A DNA stretch of 17,118 bases from Stramenopiles sp. TOSAG23-3 (Eukaryota > Sar): NCBI GenBank assembly GCA_900128585.1, contig LT642461.1, positions 1 to 17,118 of the forward strand. The letters are read 5' to 3'. Shown piece by piece: positions 8,925 through 16,404 of this stretch. The first letter of the stretch is position 1; every line of letters begins with the position of its first letter. The notes below the pieces were generated by a model. It was not told the DNA's origin and ran no database searches. It saw only the letters and a program-made list of their open reading frames with translations. A program made the translations under genes and the position numbers.

Positions 8925-8930
8925 AATAAA
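8925..8930 (+). terminator. Candidate poly(A) signal (AATAAA) for the small acidic-protein gene
   Basis: AATAAA starts three bases after the stop codon. If used, the 3' UTR would be very short and would run into the 3' end of the opposing dehydrogenase gene. Confidence 0.5.
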
Positions 8931-8972
8931 CAGGAAGTCTTACGCGTAATTTGAAAATGTTTGTTGTGTGTA

Positions 8973-8978
8973 TTTATT
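8973..8978 (-). terminator. Candidate poly(A) signal (AATAAA, minus strand) for the dehydrogenase gene
   Basis: TTTATT on the plus strand gives AATAAA on the minus strand six bases past the dehydrogenase stop. The two opposing 3' ends probably overlap. Confidence 0.5.
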
Positions 8979-8983
8979 AATCG

Positions 8984-10003
8984 TTAAATTTCACCCACGA
9001 TCTCCACGCTTGTTTCCCACAGCCACGCCCGTAATTCTGGGTCCATAACTTCATCGTTGATTCTATCAAAGAGCCCAAAACCTCCTTGGCAGAGCGAATT
9101 GATGCAATTGTCACTGAAATACCGGCCCCCTGTCCCTCCATTGCTTAGTGCTGCATCGGTCGCGACCCGCAACTGCGTAAGAGCTCCCTCGCGCGTCTCC
9201 CTCGCTATTAGGCCCCGTACATATGGCATGAACGTCCTGATCAAAAACCCAGAGTTGCTTTTGTCCAGCATGCTTTGGATGAAACCAGGATGTAAACTAC
9301 TGAACGCCGCAATATTATTGTACCGATCGTTAAATTCCACCGCAATCATTACATTCATCAGTTTGGTGTCCGAATACAAATTCACCCCACCGACTCTTGA
9401 GGTAGGATTCACGTTTCTGCTTTCTGCAGAGTACGCCTCTTTGTTGATATGACCCATTCGATGCATCGACGAGGAGACAAAAATAACACGAACATCGCCG
9501 CTCTGCTTCACCAGTTTGTGCTTGAGCATTAGATTCACCAAAAGGAAGTGGGACAAATGGTTGACCTGGTATTGCATATCCACGCCATCCCCAGTCACTT
9601 TGTCTGCAGTGGTTGCCGCGTTCAATATTAACACGTCAAACTGCTCCAGTTCACCAGATTGCACGTCATCTTTTATCCGATTCACAAAATTCCTTACCGA
9701 ACGAAACGACGTTAAATCCACGTGCTTATGAACGACGTTTTTGTACCCCTTTGCAACTTGCATTGACCTTCTGATATTCCGATTCGCCGCTACCACGGTT
9801 CCAGCTCCCCACTCGCTTAAACAACGCATCGTTTCCATCCCTATACCTGATGTAGAGCCAACAACCAAGAATGTTCTTTTCGAAAGGTTAGGAATATCCC
9901 ATCTTTCAATAGGCTTTCGAATGAAATTCCTGGCAAACGCAACTATCACGGCAACGAGTACCACGGTGATACCGAAGCACTTCTTTGCACTGGGCATTCT
10001 CAT
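8984..10003 (-). CDS. Membrane-anchored short-chain dehydrogenase/reductase (retinol dehydrogenase-like)
   Basis: The protein has 339 residues and classical SDR architecture. An N-terminal hydrophobic helix (about residues 10-24) followed by basic residues suggests a membrane anchor. The Rossmann glycine motif is VGSTSGIG at 48-55, with VG where TG is usual. ANRN at 73-76 is the usual basic NADP-preferring loop, DLTSF is at 96-100 and NAA at 128-130 stands in for NAG. Catalytic residues are N148, S178 (within VSSS), Y210 and K214 (YSDTK), followed by HPG at 238-240. The layout resembles retinol dehydrogenase/WW-oxidoreductase-type SDRs that reduce lipophilic carbonyls, but the substrate cannot be told from sequence. 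The ATG at 10003 has A at -3; an in-frame ATG two codons later is an alternative. It is tail to tail with the small acidic-protein gene. Confidence 0.93.
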   Translation of the reverse strand: MRMPSAKKCFGITVVLVAVIVAFARNFIRKPIERWDIPNLSKRTFLVVGSTSGIGMETMRCLSEWGAGTVVAANRNIRRSMQVAKGYKNVVHKHVDLTSFRSVRNFVNRIKDDVQSGELEQFDVLILNAATTADKVTGDGVDMQYQVNHLSHFLLVNLMLKHKLVKQSGDVRVIFVSSSMHRMGHINKEAYSAESRNVNPTSRVGGVNLYSDTKLMNVMIAVEFNDRYNNIAAFSSLHPGFIQSMLDKSNSGFLIRTFMPYVRGLIARETREGALTQLRVATDAALSNGGTGGRYFSDNCINSLCQGGFGLFDRINDEVMDPELRAWLWETSVEIVGEI

Positions 10004-10200
10004 CTTGGCAATTTAAAATCAAAACCCTTTTAAAGAATCTATGCAAAGGGTGGAACAAATATCGTTCGCTGGGTGTTATTCTTCCTTTTTGAATTATTTC
10101 ATCCCTGTGTGATGGAATCACGTAGGTTATAATTTTTCTGCAATACAAAAAATTGAAATTGAAATTGAATTTTATTATAAAATATAATAATATAATTTTT

Positions 10201-10238
10201 GTGTGTTGTTGTGTGTTGTGTTGTTGTTGTTGTTGTTT
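10201..10238. repeat. GTGTTGTT / GTT microsatellite
   Basis: Alternating GTGTGTTGTT units lead into a pure GTT run. It is a simple repeat in the divergent spacer. Confidence 0.85.
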
Positions 10239-10541
10239 GCGGAGGAAGAAGAAGATAGAAGAGATCCATTGTATCTGATGATGATTGATAGGGTACATAG
10301 TATTATACCAGGTACTTGGACCTATGAACCGTCAATTTATTAGTACAACAATAACGTATACTAGTTCGTCGTTTTTTCGTCGTTTTACATTCAAGGCAAT
10401 TAATTGGCAAGAGTTACGTTACAATCATCTTCTTCTTGCTTCTTCCTTCTTCCTTCTTCTTCCTTCTTCTTAGCTTTTATTATTAAGAAAAAACTCAACT
10501 TCAATATTTGAACAAAGCGGTCGACGACCATCATCAATTTG

Positions 10542-10620
10542 GTGAGTTTCGCGTAGCTTGAGCTTCTACTCCCCTCATACTTTCAAACCCATAATTGCGT
10601 TCTAATCAAATACCGAATAG
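10542..10620 (+). other. Candidate 5' UTR intron of the phosphatase-like gene (79 nt)
   Basis: A GTGAGT donor at 10542, CTAAT branch-like sequence at 10602-10606 and AATAG acceptor ending at 10620 mirror the proven intron of the FolD-type gene in length and branch sequence. It would end 111 nt before the ATG at 10732. An alternative acceptor (ACAG) lies about 20 nt further on. Confidence 0.5.
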
Positions 10621-10731
10621 GAGAGCCATTAAAAAAAACAGGAACCACATTATTTTAAAAGAACAGCGATATTATTATTTGTCTGTGGAACAAAAAGAAC
10701 TCGTATCGTTCGTTTATAGCCTTCTGCCACA

Positions 10732-13017
10732 ATGGGTGGTGGCAGCTCGAAGAAGAAGGCTGCGGCGAAGAAGGCTGCGGCAGAAGAGGCCGCGGCAAAG
10801 AAGGCTGCTGTCGCCCCTAACAAAAAGGACAACGGAACGGTTCAAGAGGAACCCCAGAGTTCGAACGCGTCCACAGGAGAGGCAAAACAGCGGACCGAAA
10901 AGCGGGAAGTAAGTACACCAAAACCGTCGAAATCGAGAGGAAAGGATACTGGGCAAAGCACTGACGTGCACACAGATAAAGAGGCGGCAGACGCGATGGA
11001 CGAGCTTCACTCGCTTGAAAAGCGTGCGTCAGCCGGCCATGATGCCAGCTGGGAGAACCACATGGAAATTGCAGCTGACCCTCAAACACAGGCAGAAGCT
11101 GCAGTTAAAGTCCAGTCTTTAGTGAGGTGCTATCTTGCTCGCCGGTTTTTTGTCAATCTTATAAAATGGGAAAACAGAAAAAGATTAGAGCTCTATGCAG
11201 AAAGGAAAGCATCTCGGTGTTCTAGTTTTTACCATCATGTGTACCACGAAAAAATAAAGATGGAACGGGAGCGTGAGTCCAGTTCACAAGGCGTAAATTA
11301 CGTCAATTCAGACGAAGAAAACCTGTACTTCGAACCGAGGAGTAAAGCATTTAGGTGCGAAGAAGTAATTGACCGCTTCAAGAATGGGAAACGATTTTCG
11401 CTCGGGTTTGCGAACAAGGTGTTGCAAATGTTTATTGAACGTGCGCGGGCGTGGGAGACTATATCCGCCTTAGGCGCTAACTGTGACAACGATAGTACAT
11501 CGCTGGCTGTGGTGGCCGGTGATTTATTTGGTCATCTATACGACTTGTTTGAAATTTTATCCCAGAATGGGTTTCCGTCTGAAAACAAAGTGTACATATT
11601 CAACGGCAACATTATTAGCAATGGCCCGAATCAAACCGAGTGTTTTTTTTTAGTTATAGTCCTGATCTTGGCTTTTCCTGATCACGTGCGGTTTGTGCGC
11701 GGGAACCACGAGCACGCCGCGTTTGCCGTAGCCTTCGGTTTTACCAGATCGTGCGACGCCTACTTTCGCCCCTGGAATAAAACGAGCATGATTGGAGAAT
11801 TTTATGAACGGCTGGACAAGTGCTTCAGGCATTTGACCCTGGGGGTCCAGCTCTTTCGATCTGGGCTGGTAATACATGGAGGGGTTTGGCGAGACTCAAA
11901 AATCTCGCTGAAACACGTAAAGAACATTGACCGCTTCAATAACGAAAACGTTGGGGAACGCCACATGCATTTGGTTAATAATTTGCACAAAGTCGACTTG
12001 AAAAGCATCAGCGCCGATGATTGCAATAACGCTGTTGTCCAGGACATCTTGTGGGCGAACTTCTCCGTGCAGGCAGACGACAGTAATTTAGGCTTCAATG
12101 AGGGGCGCGGGATAAGTGTAACCTATGGCGTTCATCACGTCGAAGATATACTTGATAGAAACTCTCTGAACCTCCTTGTGTCGTCTGGCTCACCACAGAA
12201 CAGAGGTTACACCATTCTTGAAGACCGGCACAATGTCAACGAAGAAAATACGATCGTTAAAGTGTTTTCTGCTTCGAATTACTTTGGGTCAAATTCCAAT
12301 TTGGCGGCGTACCTGTTAATTGATGTGGAGGCTGCTGTCGTCCCCTGCAGCTTTGCAACCTCCCGTGGAAAGCGAGATACGCACTATGATTACGTGTCGA
12401 ATATGAAGAATACGGTGCGTGAAAATATTCTCGCGCTTGAAAAGGGCTTCCAAAAGGCAGACTACGATGGCGGTGGTTTTATCGATACTTTATCCTGGGC
12501 CTACATTATGACGGAGACAACTGGGCTTCAAATTCCCTGGCTGATAGACAGAAACGACATAATCAACTGGGACGAAATGGAATTGGACCTCACAACAACG
12601 GAGTCCAACGATGCTAGAGTTAACTACATCAAACTGCTCCGTGATTATGGCCTCGACGAAACTAAGGATGTGCGCCGGTTTGCGCAAGGAAAACTATTCA
12701 TGTACGCGCAGGTACTGCACACTTACTTTACGGAACTTATCCTTCCGCAAAAAGGCAAAAGCTCGTCAAGTTTCATCGAACAAGGCGAGTTCGTACAGGC
12801 ATGCCAAACCGTGGGCGCAATGGTCCATGACTTCAAGCTGTCGTCCGATCAATCCTTGGGGGGAAATATCTACAGCCTGTTGCTGGAAAAGTACAATTTG
12901 AAAAAATTTGGGGCTGACAGCTTGTTTCACATATCATCCGGAACATTTTGGAAAAAGCAGAAGAATGGAAAAAAGAAAACCAGCCTGTCGCGTCCAGGTA
13001 CCGGCACAAAACATTGA
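10732..13017 (+). CDS. IQ-motif, PPP-phosphatase and EF-hand protein (PPEF/RdgC-like) with degenerate active site
   Basis: The intact 761-residue frame begins MGGGSSKKK, a good N-myristoylation signal, followed by a Lys/Ala-rich and disordered region to about residue 110. An IQ-like calmodulin-binding motif lies at 127-137 (V127, Q128, R132, R137). A PPP-family phosphatase domain spans about 215-535: GDLFGH at 263-268, NGNIISNG at 291-298, RGNHE at 323-327, HGG at 382-384, ILWANF, GRGISVTYG and FSASNYFGS. Three of the six metal ligands known from PP1 are replaced (His by F266, Asp by N293, His by G486), and the DRG Asp-Arg pair is S296-N297. N325, H326, H382, R459 and D264 remain. The C-terminal part has a weak EF-hand loop at 577-588 lacking the last Glu, and another ligand-less one near 675-686. 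The domain order is that of PPEF/RdgC, but catalysis is probably lost. It likely acts as a membrane-linked scaffold or sensor. Confidence 0.93.
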   Translation: MGGGSSKKKAAAKKAAAEEAAAKKAAVAPNKKDNGTVQEEPQSSNASTGEAKQRTEKREVSTPKPSKSRGKDTGQSTDVHTDKEAADAMDELHSLEKRASAGHDASWENHMEIAADPQTQAEAAVKVQSLVRCYLARRFFVNLIKWENRKRLELYAERKASRCSSFYHHVYHEKIKMERERESSSQGVNYVNSDEENLYFEPRSKAFRCEEVIDRFKNGKRFSLGFANKVLQMFIERARAWETISALGANCDNDSTSLAVVAGDLFGHLYDLFEILSQNGFPSENKVYIFNGNIISNGPNQTECFFLVIVLILAFPDHVRFVRGNHEHAAFAVAFGFTRSCDAYFRPWNKTSMIGEFYERLDKCFRHLTLGVQLFRSGLVIHGGVWRDSKISLKHVKNIDRFNNENVGERHMHLVNNLHKVDLKSISADDCNNAVVQDILWANFSVQADDSNLGFNEGRGISVTYGVHHVEDILDRNSLNLLVSSGSPQNRGYTILEDRHNVNEENTIVKVFSASNYFGSNSNLAAYLLIDVEAAVVPCSFATSRGKRDTHYDYVSNMKNTVRENILALEKGFQKADYDGGGFIDTLSWAYIMTETTGLQIPWLIDRNDIINWDEMELDLTTTESNDARVNYIKLLRDYGLDETKDVRRFAQGKLFMYAQVLHTYFTELILPQKGKSSSSFIEQGEFVQACQTVGAMVHDFKLSSDQSLGGNIYSLLLEKYNLKKFGADSLFHISSGTFWKKQKNGKKKTSLSRPGTGTKH

Positions 13018-13493
13018 AACAAATGAAAACATGACGACCGATATCTATGGATTTTTAAAAAAATGAGCTTATTAACAACACACAGCACATAATACATTTA
13101 CCTATAAAAATCATATTGTAAATACAATATTAAGTAACAAAATAAAAGGTGAGGATTGAGGAGGAAGTTCTGTTTTAGAATCGTTAACATATGTATAAAG
13201 AAAGGGGAAAGAAGAAAGAAGACAGAAGAAGAAGAAAGAAAGACAGGGGGTCCTGTGTGAGTGAGTGAACGAATCAAACGAGGGAAACAATTTAAAAATG
13301 AATTCTGTATTACATATAATATGTACGATTCAAAACATTTTATTGTAGGTAGAGGCATTCATTCGTGTGATTTGGGTTCTGGGTGCTTTTTCTTTTTTGT
13401 TGGGAAATTTTGGGTTTTGTGGGATTTCGTTTTCATTCGATCACATATAGGGGAGACAGAAAGAGTTCTGCCAGATTGAGGCTCTTCCTTCAA
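13018..13493. other. Intergenic region with poly(A) signal and purine tract
   Basis: The left part is the 3' UTR of the phosphatase-like gene. A GAA-rich purine patch on the plus strand at about 13197-13250 lies some 250 nt upstream of the next ATG, like those before other genes. The open frame upstream of 13494 encodes a T-rich, Phe/Gly string and is probably 5' UTR. Confidence 0.55.
13141..13146 (+). terminator. Candidate poly(A) signal (AATAAA) for the phosphatase-like gene
   Basis: AATAAA lies about 124 nt after the stop codon at 13017 and is followed by a GTGAGG-type GU-rich stretch. Confidence 0.45.
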
Positions 13494-15731
13494 ATGAAGG
13501 TCTGCGGTCAATTAGTAAAACCATCGCGGTTGGCTACGGGCCAGATTCTTCTGGTATTTTTGACATTTTGTGTTGCGCTTCAACGGCCCTTTCGGCCTCA
13601 CCATGGCGTCCTGACCAAGACGATGATGTGCCTGAAGTGCGACGTAGCGGTAGACTTGCAGAAACAAAAAGAAATGAACGCAATTATGCAGAAACGAAGA
13701 AAGAAGAAAATGGCCCCAATATTGAGAGAGAAAAAATTAAAGAGCATAATTCTGGCAGCAAAAGAGGCAAAACTAAAGAAAGATACCAACCTTCCAGACA
13801 TTGGGCTCGGCAACAGCATTGCGAGAGGGGCCGCCGCGATGGCAAAGGACCTAGCGCTGATCAAGTGCACCAAGTTGCCACTGTTGGCGCGCCAATTATG
13901 CCTTACAAAAACCCAAGAAGAAATGGGGCCCAAGAAGCCTAGTGCTGGAATTGTAAATTTGAATCGGCCAAAGTTAGACTCCGGGCGTCCTACTGCCACA
14001 ATAAAAGTGCAGGTACCGAAAACATTCAGTTTGCCGAAAGTGAAGGAGGGAATCCTAACATTTGAGGACCCCAAAGTGACCCGCAAAAAGAAGGAAATGG
14101 AACTGAAGTCATTGAAGGGGAAAAAGGGGGCGAAAGGTGGGATAAACATCAACGTTGGTGGGAATCTTCCGGACCCTTCCATTCCAAAGAACATCGACAT
14201 TCCTAACCTAGGAAAGGTCCCAAGCGGGAAAACGGCCATCAATACCCTGCCCGGGTCCCTTAATTCGAAAGCTGTCCGAGGGCAGGCACCAAAATCCGCA
14301 ACCTCGCTAACAAATACATTGGCTGGGGCGATGGGAAGTGCCGCAAGCAAGAAAAGCATGACGGGGAAAATGACATATCCTGCACAGTCTGGAGTATTAA
14401 ATAAATGGGCAAATAGTGTCGCTGATAAGGCTGTCTTTGGTGCCTCTGCTAAAAGTGGGCGGGAAAGCGACAGCAAGAGTAAAACCCCCAACCAAGATTT
14501 GGTAAAAGCGGTTGAGCAAAGCTTAGAAGTTAAGGCAGCGAAAGGTCTGTTGCGAAAACGCCTTCCAAAACCAGGAAGTGATGGTCCTGTTGTCGCGCCC
14601 CCCCTTGTCAAAGTACCCAAGAAAAAGAATGTAGAAGCTGAAGAAAAACAATTGAAATTAGCAAAACAAAAGAAAGTGAAACAGCTAAATGCTCCCCCAA
14701 TTATGAAAGGAGAAAATCCCTACAAAGACTTGCAGCCCCCCGAGGTTAGTGCTTCTGGACCCTCTGGTCCGCCGGGGGCATCCGGGCCACCGGAAAACAC
14801 CTACGCAAAAGGCTCTCCAAAAAGTTCCATCAGTGTAGGAAAGCCACCTTCTCCAAAGGCTCGGGAAGCACCCAAAAAGGCTGCTGCTAGTCGTCATGCA
14901 GAAAAAAATCCTGCAAAGGAGATTGAGCAGAAAAAGGAAGTTGCCAAAGACGATTGTACACCGGGTATGTCTTTGCCTCGAAGCGATTACGACCCTTCAC
15001 AGGTCGAAGTGGAACCGAGTGTACCAAAGTGCTCAAAGCCTTGCACAAAGACTGATCCGGAATCTGTCAAACTCTGTGCGTTGAAAAAAGCTAAAAAGCG
15101 CAAGGAGATGTCGCTGCAGCAGGCCGAGCAGGCCGCTGAAGCTGGTGATATTTCTGCCACAAAAGACGCCATGCTGAATGCAGAAAAGAGTAAGTTTGAC
15201 AAAAATGTGTTTTCCAAATCGCAGCCAGTGCAGAAAAGTGCAGCGCTGGATGGTGACTTGGAAGAAGCCCCTCTTGTTATGCCCAAACCAAAAGAAAGCA
15301 AGGTCGGTAAAGTCATTGATGGTACGCCGTGGGATAAGGGAGGAAAGCCAAAATTTGTTAAGGGTCCATCCGTCTGGAGCGCCCAGGGATTAAATTTTTT
15401 AGAGATAAAGGAAGATCCCTTGCCAGATACGGAAGAAGTAAATAGACTCCTTAACCCAAAAAAATTGCTTGGGACAAAGCTTGACCCTAATTTACCGGAC
15501 AATTTGGGGAAAAAAGATGCTAGGATTTCAAATGATAGCCCCGGGACACCAAACTCTGAAGCCGAGAGTTCCCCAGAAGTTAAACATATGGCTTCCATGA
15601 CCATCTGCATCAATGAAGGCTCTATGAGCTTGATAAAAGAATTATTTAAGCAGGTTACAGGGCCCGATGTCAAGATTAGTTGTCAGCCTGCACGGTCGAA
15701 TCGAATGTGGAGAGACCCTGCCGATCCCTGA
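13494..15731 (+). CDS. Lysine-rich secreted or organelle-targeted low-complexity protein
   Basis: This is a 745-residue protein from the ATG at 13494. I chose this start because it begins a signal peptide (basic n-region, hydrophobic core about residues 18-29); the frame stays open 37 codons further upstream, but only from an in-frame non-ATG. By hand count, it has about 110 lysines (near 15 percent), plus many Pro, Ser and Ala, with Lys clusters such as RRKKK. A short collagen-like run (GPSGPPGASGPP) lies at residues 422-433. Related motifs built on LPD, IPN and NLG recur, for example near residues 100, 225 and 685. Cysteines are few and scattered. I recognise no domain family. Candidates are an extracellular matrix, scale or cell-wall protein, a polyanion- or mineral-binding protein, or a plastid protein with a bipartite leader. 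None of these is shown by the sequence. Confidence 0.85.
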   Translation: MKVCGQLVKPSRLATGQILLVFLTFCVALQRPFRPHHGVLTKTMMCLKCDVAVDLQKQKEMNAIMQKRRKKKMAPILREKKLKSIILAAKEAKLKKDTNLPDIGLGNSIARGAAAMAKDLALIKCTKLPLLARQLCLTKTQEEMGPKKPSAGIVNLNRPKLDSGRPTATIKVQVPKTFSLPKVKEGILTFEDPKVTRKKKEMELKSLKGKKGAKGGININVGGNLPDPSIPKNIDIPNLGKVPSGKTAINTLPGSLNSKAVRGQAPKSATSLTNTLAGAMGSAASKKSMTGKMTYPAQSGVLNKWANSVADKAVFGASAKSGRESDSKSKTPNQDLVKAVEQSLEVKAAKGLLRKRLPKPGSDGPVVAPPLVKVPKKKNVEAEEKQLKLAKQKKVKQLNAPPIMKGENPYKDLQPPEVSASGPSGPPGASGPPENTYAKGSPKSSISVGKPPSPKAREAPKKAAASRHAEKNPAKEIEQKKEVAKDDCTPGMSLPRSDYDPSQVEVEPSVPKCSKPCTKTDPESVKLCALKKAKKRKEMSLQQAEQAAEAGDISATKDAMLNAEKSKFDKNVFSKSQPVQKSAALDGDLEEAPLVMPKPKESKVGKVIDGTPWDKGGKPKFVKGPSVWSAQGLNFLEIKEDPLPDTEEVNRLLNPKKLLGTKLDPNLPDNLGKKDARISNDSPGTPNSEAESSPEVKHMASMTICINEGSMSLIKELFKQVTGPDVKISCQPARSNRMWRDPADP
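14757..14792 (+). repeat. Short collagen-like Gly-X-Y coding stretch
   Basis: Four consecutive Gly-X-Y triplets (GPS GPP GAS GPP) lie within the lysine-rich protein. They are too short for a stable triple helix alone but compositionally distinct from their surroundings. Confidence 0.7.
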
Positions 15732-15884
15732 AGGACAAGGTAAATATAATAATGCGTGCCACCAAGAATTTCCTGAGGTAAACGGCTGTAAAATCGTCAA
15801 TTTTTAGTTTCTGCTTCTAATCTTTGGCATGGATGTTAGTCTAGGGAGCATTAATCGTAGACAGAGTTTTAAAAAATATGCATT

Positions 15885-15890
15885 TTTATT
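15885..15890 (-). terminator. Candidate poly(A) signal (AATAAA, minus strand)
   Basis: TTTATT on the plus strand gives AATAAA on the minus strand 35 nt beyond the stop at 15925-15927. This supports a minus-strand transcript ending here, converging on the lysine-rich gene. Confidence 0.5.
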
Positions 15891-15924
15891 TTTTACATAT
15901 CGATACAATATGGCAAAAAATCCT

Positions 15925-16358
15925 CTATTCTGGGTTTTCACGATTTTGCACGAGTTCTACATCCAATTCTTTCCATGGGACGCTGTTAAATGCATCTAAA
16001 TCCGTTTCTTTATTGAATTCAAACACACGTCGGTGCGATTTATAATTCTTTCGTACCTTATGAATGATACCAGTTGATACTTCCTTGTGGTACAGGCGTA
16101 TTAAGTCACGACACTTTGCAGCGTATTTCCAGACCAAGGTAAGTGGTAAATTCAGCGGATCAAATGATGACCAAATCAAACCTGGAGGTTGACCACCGGG
16201 ACCACCAACAAGAGCACGCAGACTTCCTTTGTCTGCGTGCTCTACCCTCCGCACATAAAATTTACTACGCCCCCATATCAATTCAATCAATCGGCGGTTT
16301 CTTCAGCGGGGGCGGCGGAGGGCTCTTCTTGTGGGGCGGCGGCGGTTTCTTCAGCCAT
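15925..16358 (-). CDS. Unrecognised minus-strand gene with a frame break after codon 23
   Basis: An ATG at 16358 in strong context (AAAATGG) starts MAEETAAAPQEEPSAAPAEE, an Ala/Glu/Pro-rich N-terminus, but TGA stops it after 23 codons (16289-16287). The -1 frame opens at the same place and stays open with no ATG for about 121 codons to TAG at 15927-15925, followed by AATAAA. The larger part is protein-like, with Trp residues, a basic helix around CRDLIRLYHKE and HKVRKNYKSHRR, and an acidic end. A one-base indel (sequence error or mutation), a programmed frameshift, or a non-canonical intron could join the parts; no GT donor lies between the ATG and the TGA. A LYR-type mitochondrial assembly factor crossed my mind but the spacing does not fit. 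Function is unknown. Confidence 0.5.
16211..16243. repeat. Perfect 13-bp inverted repeat with 7-nt loop
   Basis: AGAGCACGCAGAC (16211-16223) and its exact reverse complement (16231-16243) flank a TTCCTTT loop. It lies inside the minus-strand frame of the broken gene, 44 nt downstream of the frame break, and would form a stable GC-rich RNA hairpin. Confidence 0.95.
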
Positions 16359-16404
16359 TTTGACCGTGGATACTTCATGTCCTTGCAACGCACGCTGCCG
16401 GAAT

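Larger units (their letters stand above)
10004..10731. promoter_or_regulatory. Divergent promoter region between the dehydrogenase and phosphatase-like genes
   Basis: This 728-nt spacer serves two genes transcribed away from each other. On the dehydrogenase side, a purine patch on its sense strand lies at about 10092-10079. The middle holds a triplicated AAATTG-type repeat (about 10148-10170) and a GTT/GTGTT repeat. On the phosphatase side, a 45-nt, almost pure pyrimidine tract (10427-10471, CTT/CTTC units) ends in TTAG and is followed by a plausible 5' UTR intron. No independent gene is seen. Confidence 0.55.

Noticed and set aside
13598-14620. 340-codon minus-strand open frame opposite the lysine-rich gene
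   Set aside because: Lysine codons read as CTT/TTT on the other strand, which removes stops and yields a Phe/Leu-rich string with no motif. It is explained by the composition of the plus-strand gene.
14987-15673. 228-codon minus-strand open frame
   Set aside because: Same compositional shadow of the lysine-rich gene; Ser/Phe/Leu-rich, with no recognisable features.
16137-16144. GTAAGT donor-like motif on the plus strand inside the broken minus-strand gene
   Set aside because: The plus-strand frames around it look like shadows, and the minus strand has start context, a long frame and a poly(A) signal. Probably chance.
15925-16290. LYR-motif mitochondrial assembly factor
   Set aside because: It has an LYH rather than LYR, and the distance to the basic VRKNYK segment is much shorter than in LYR proteins I know. 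I left it unassigned.
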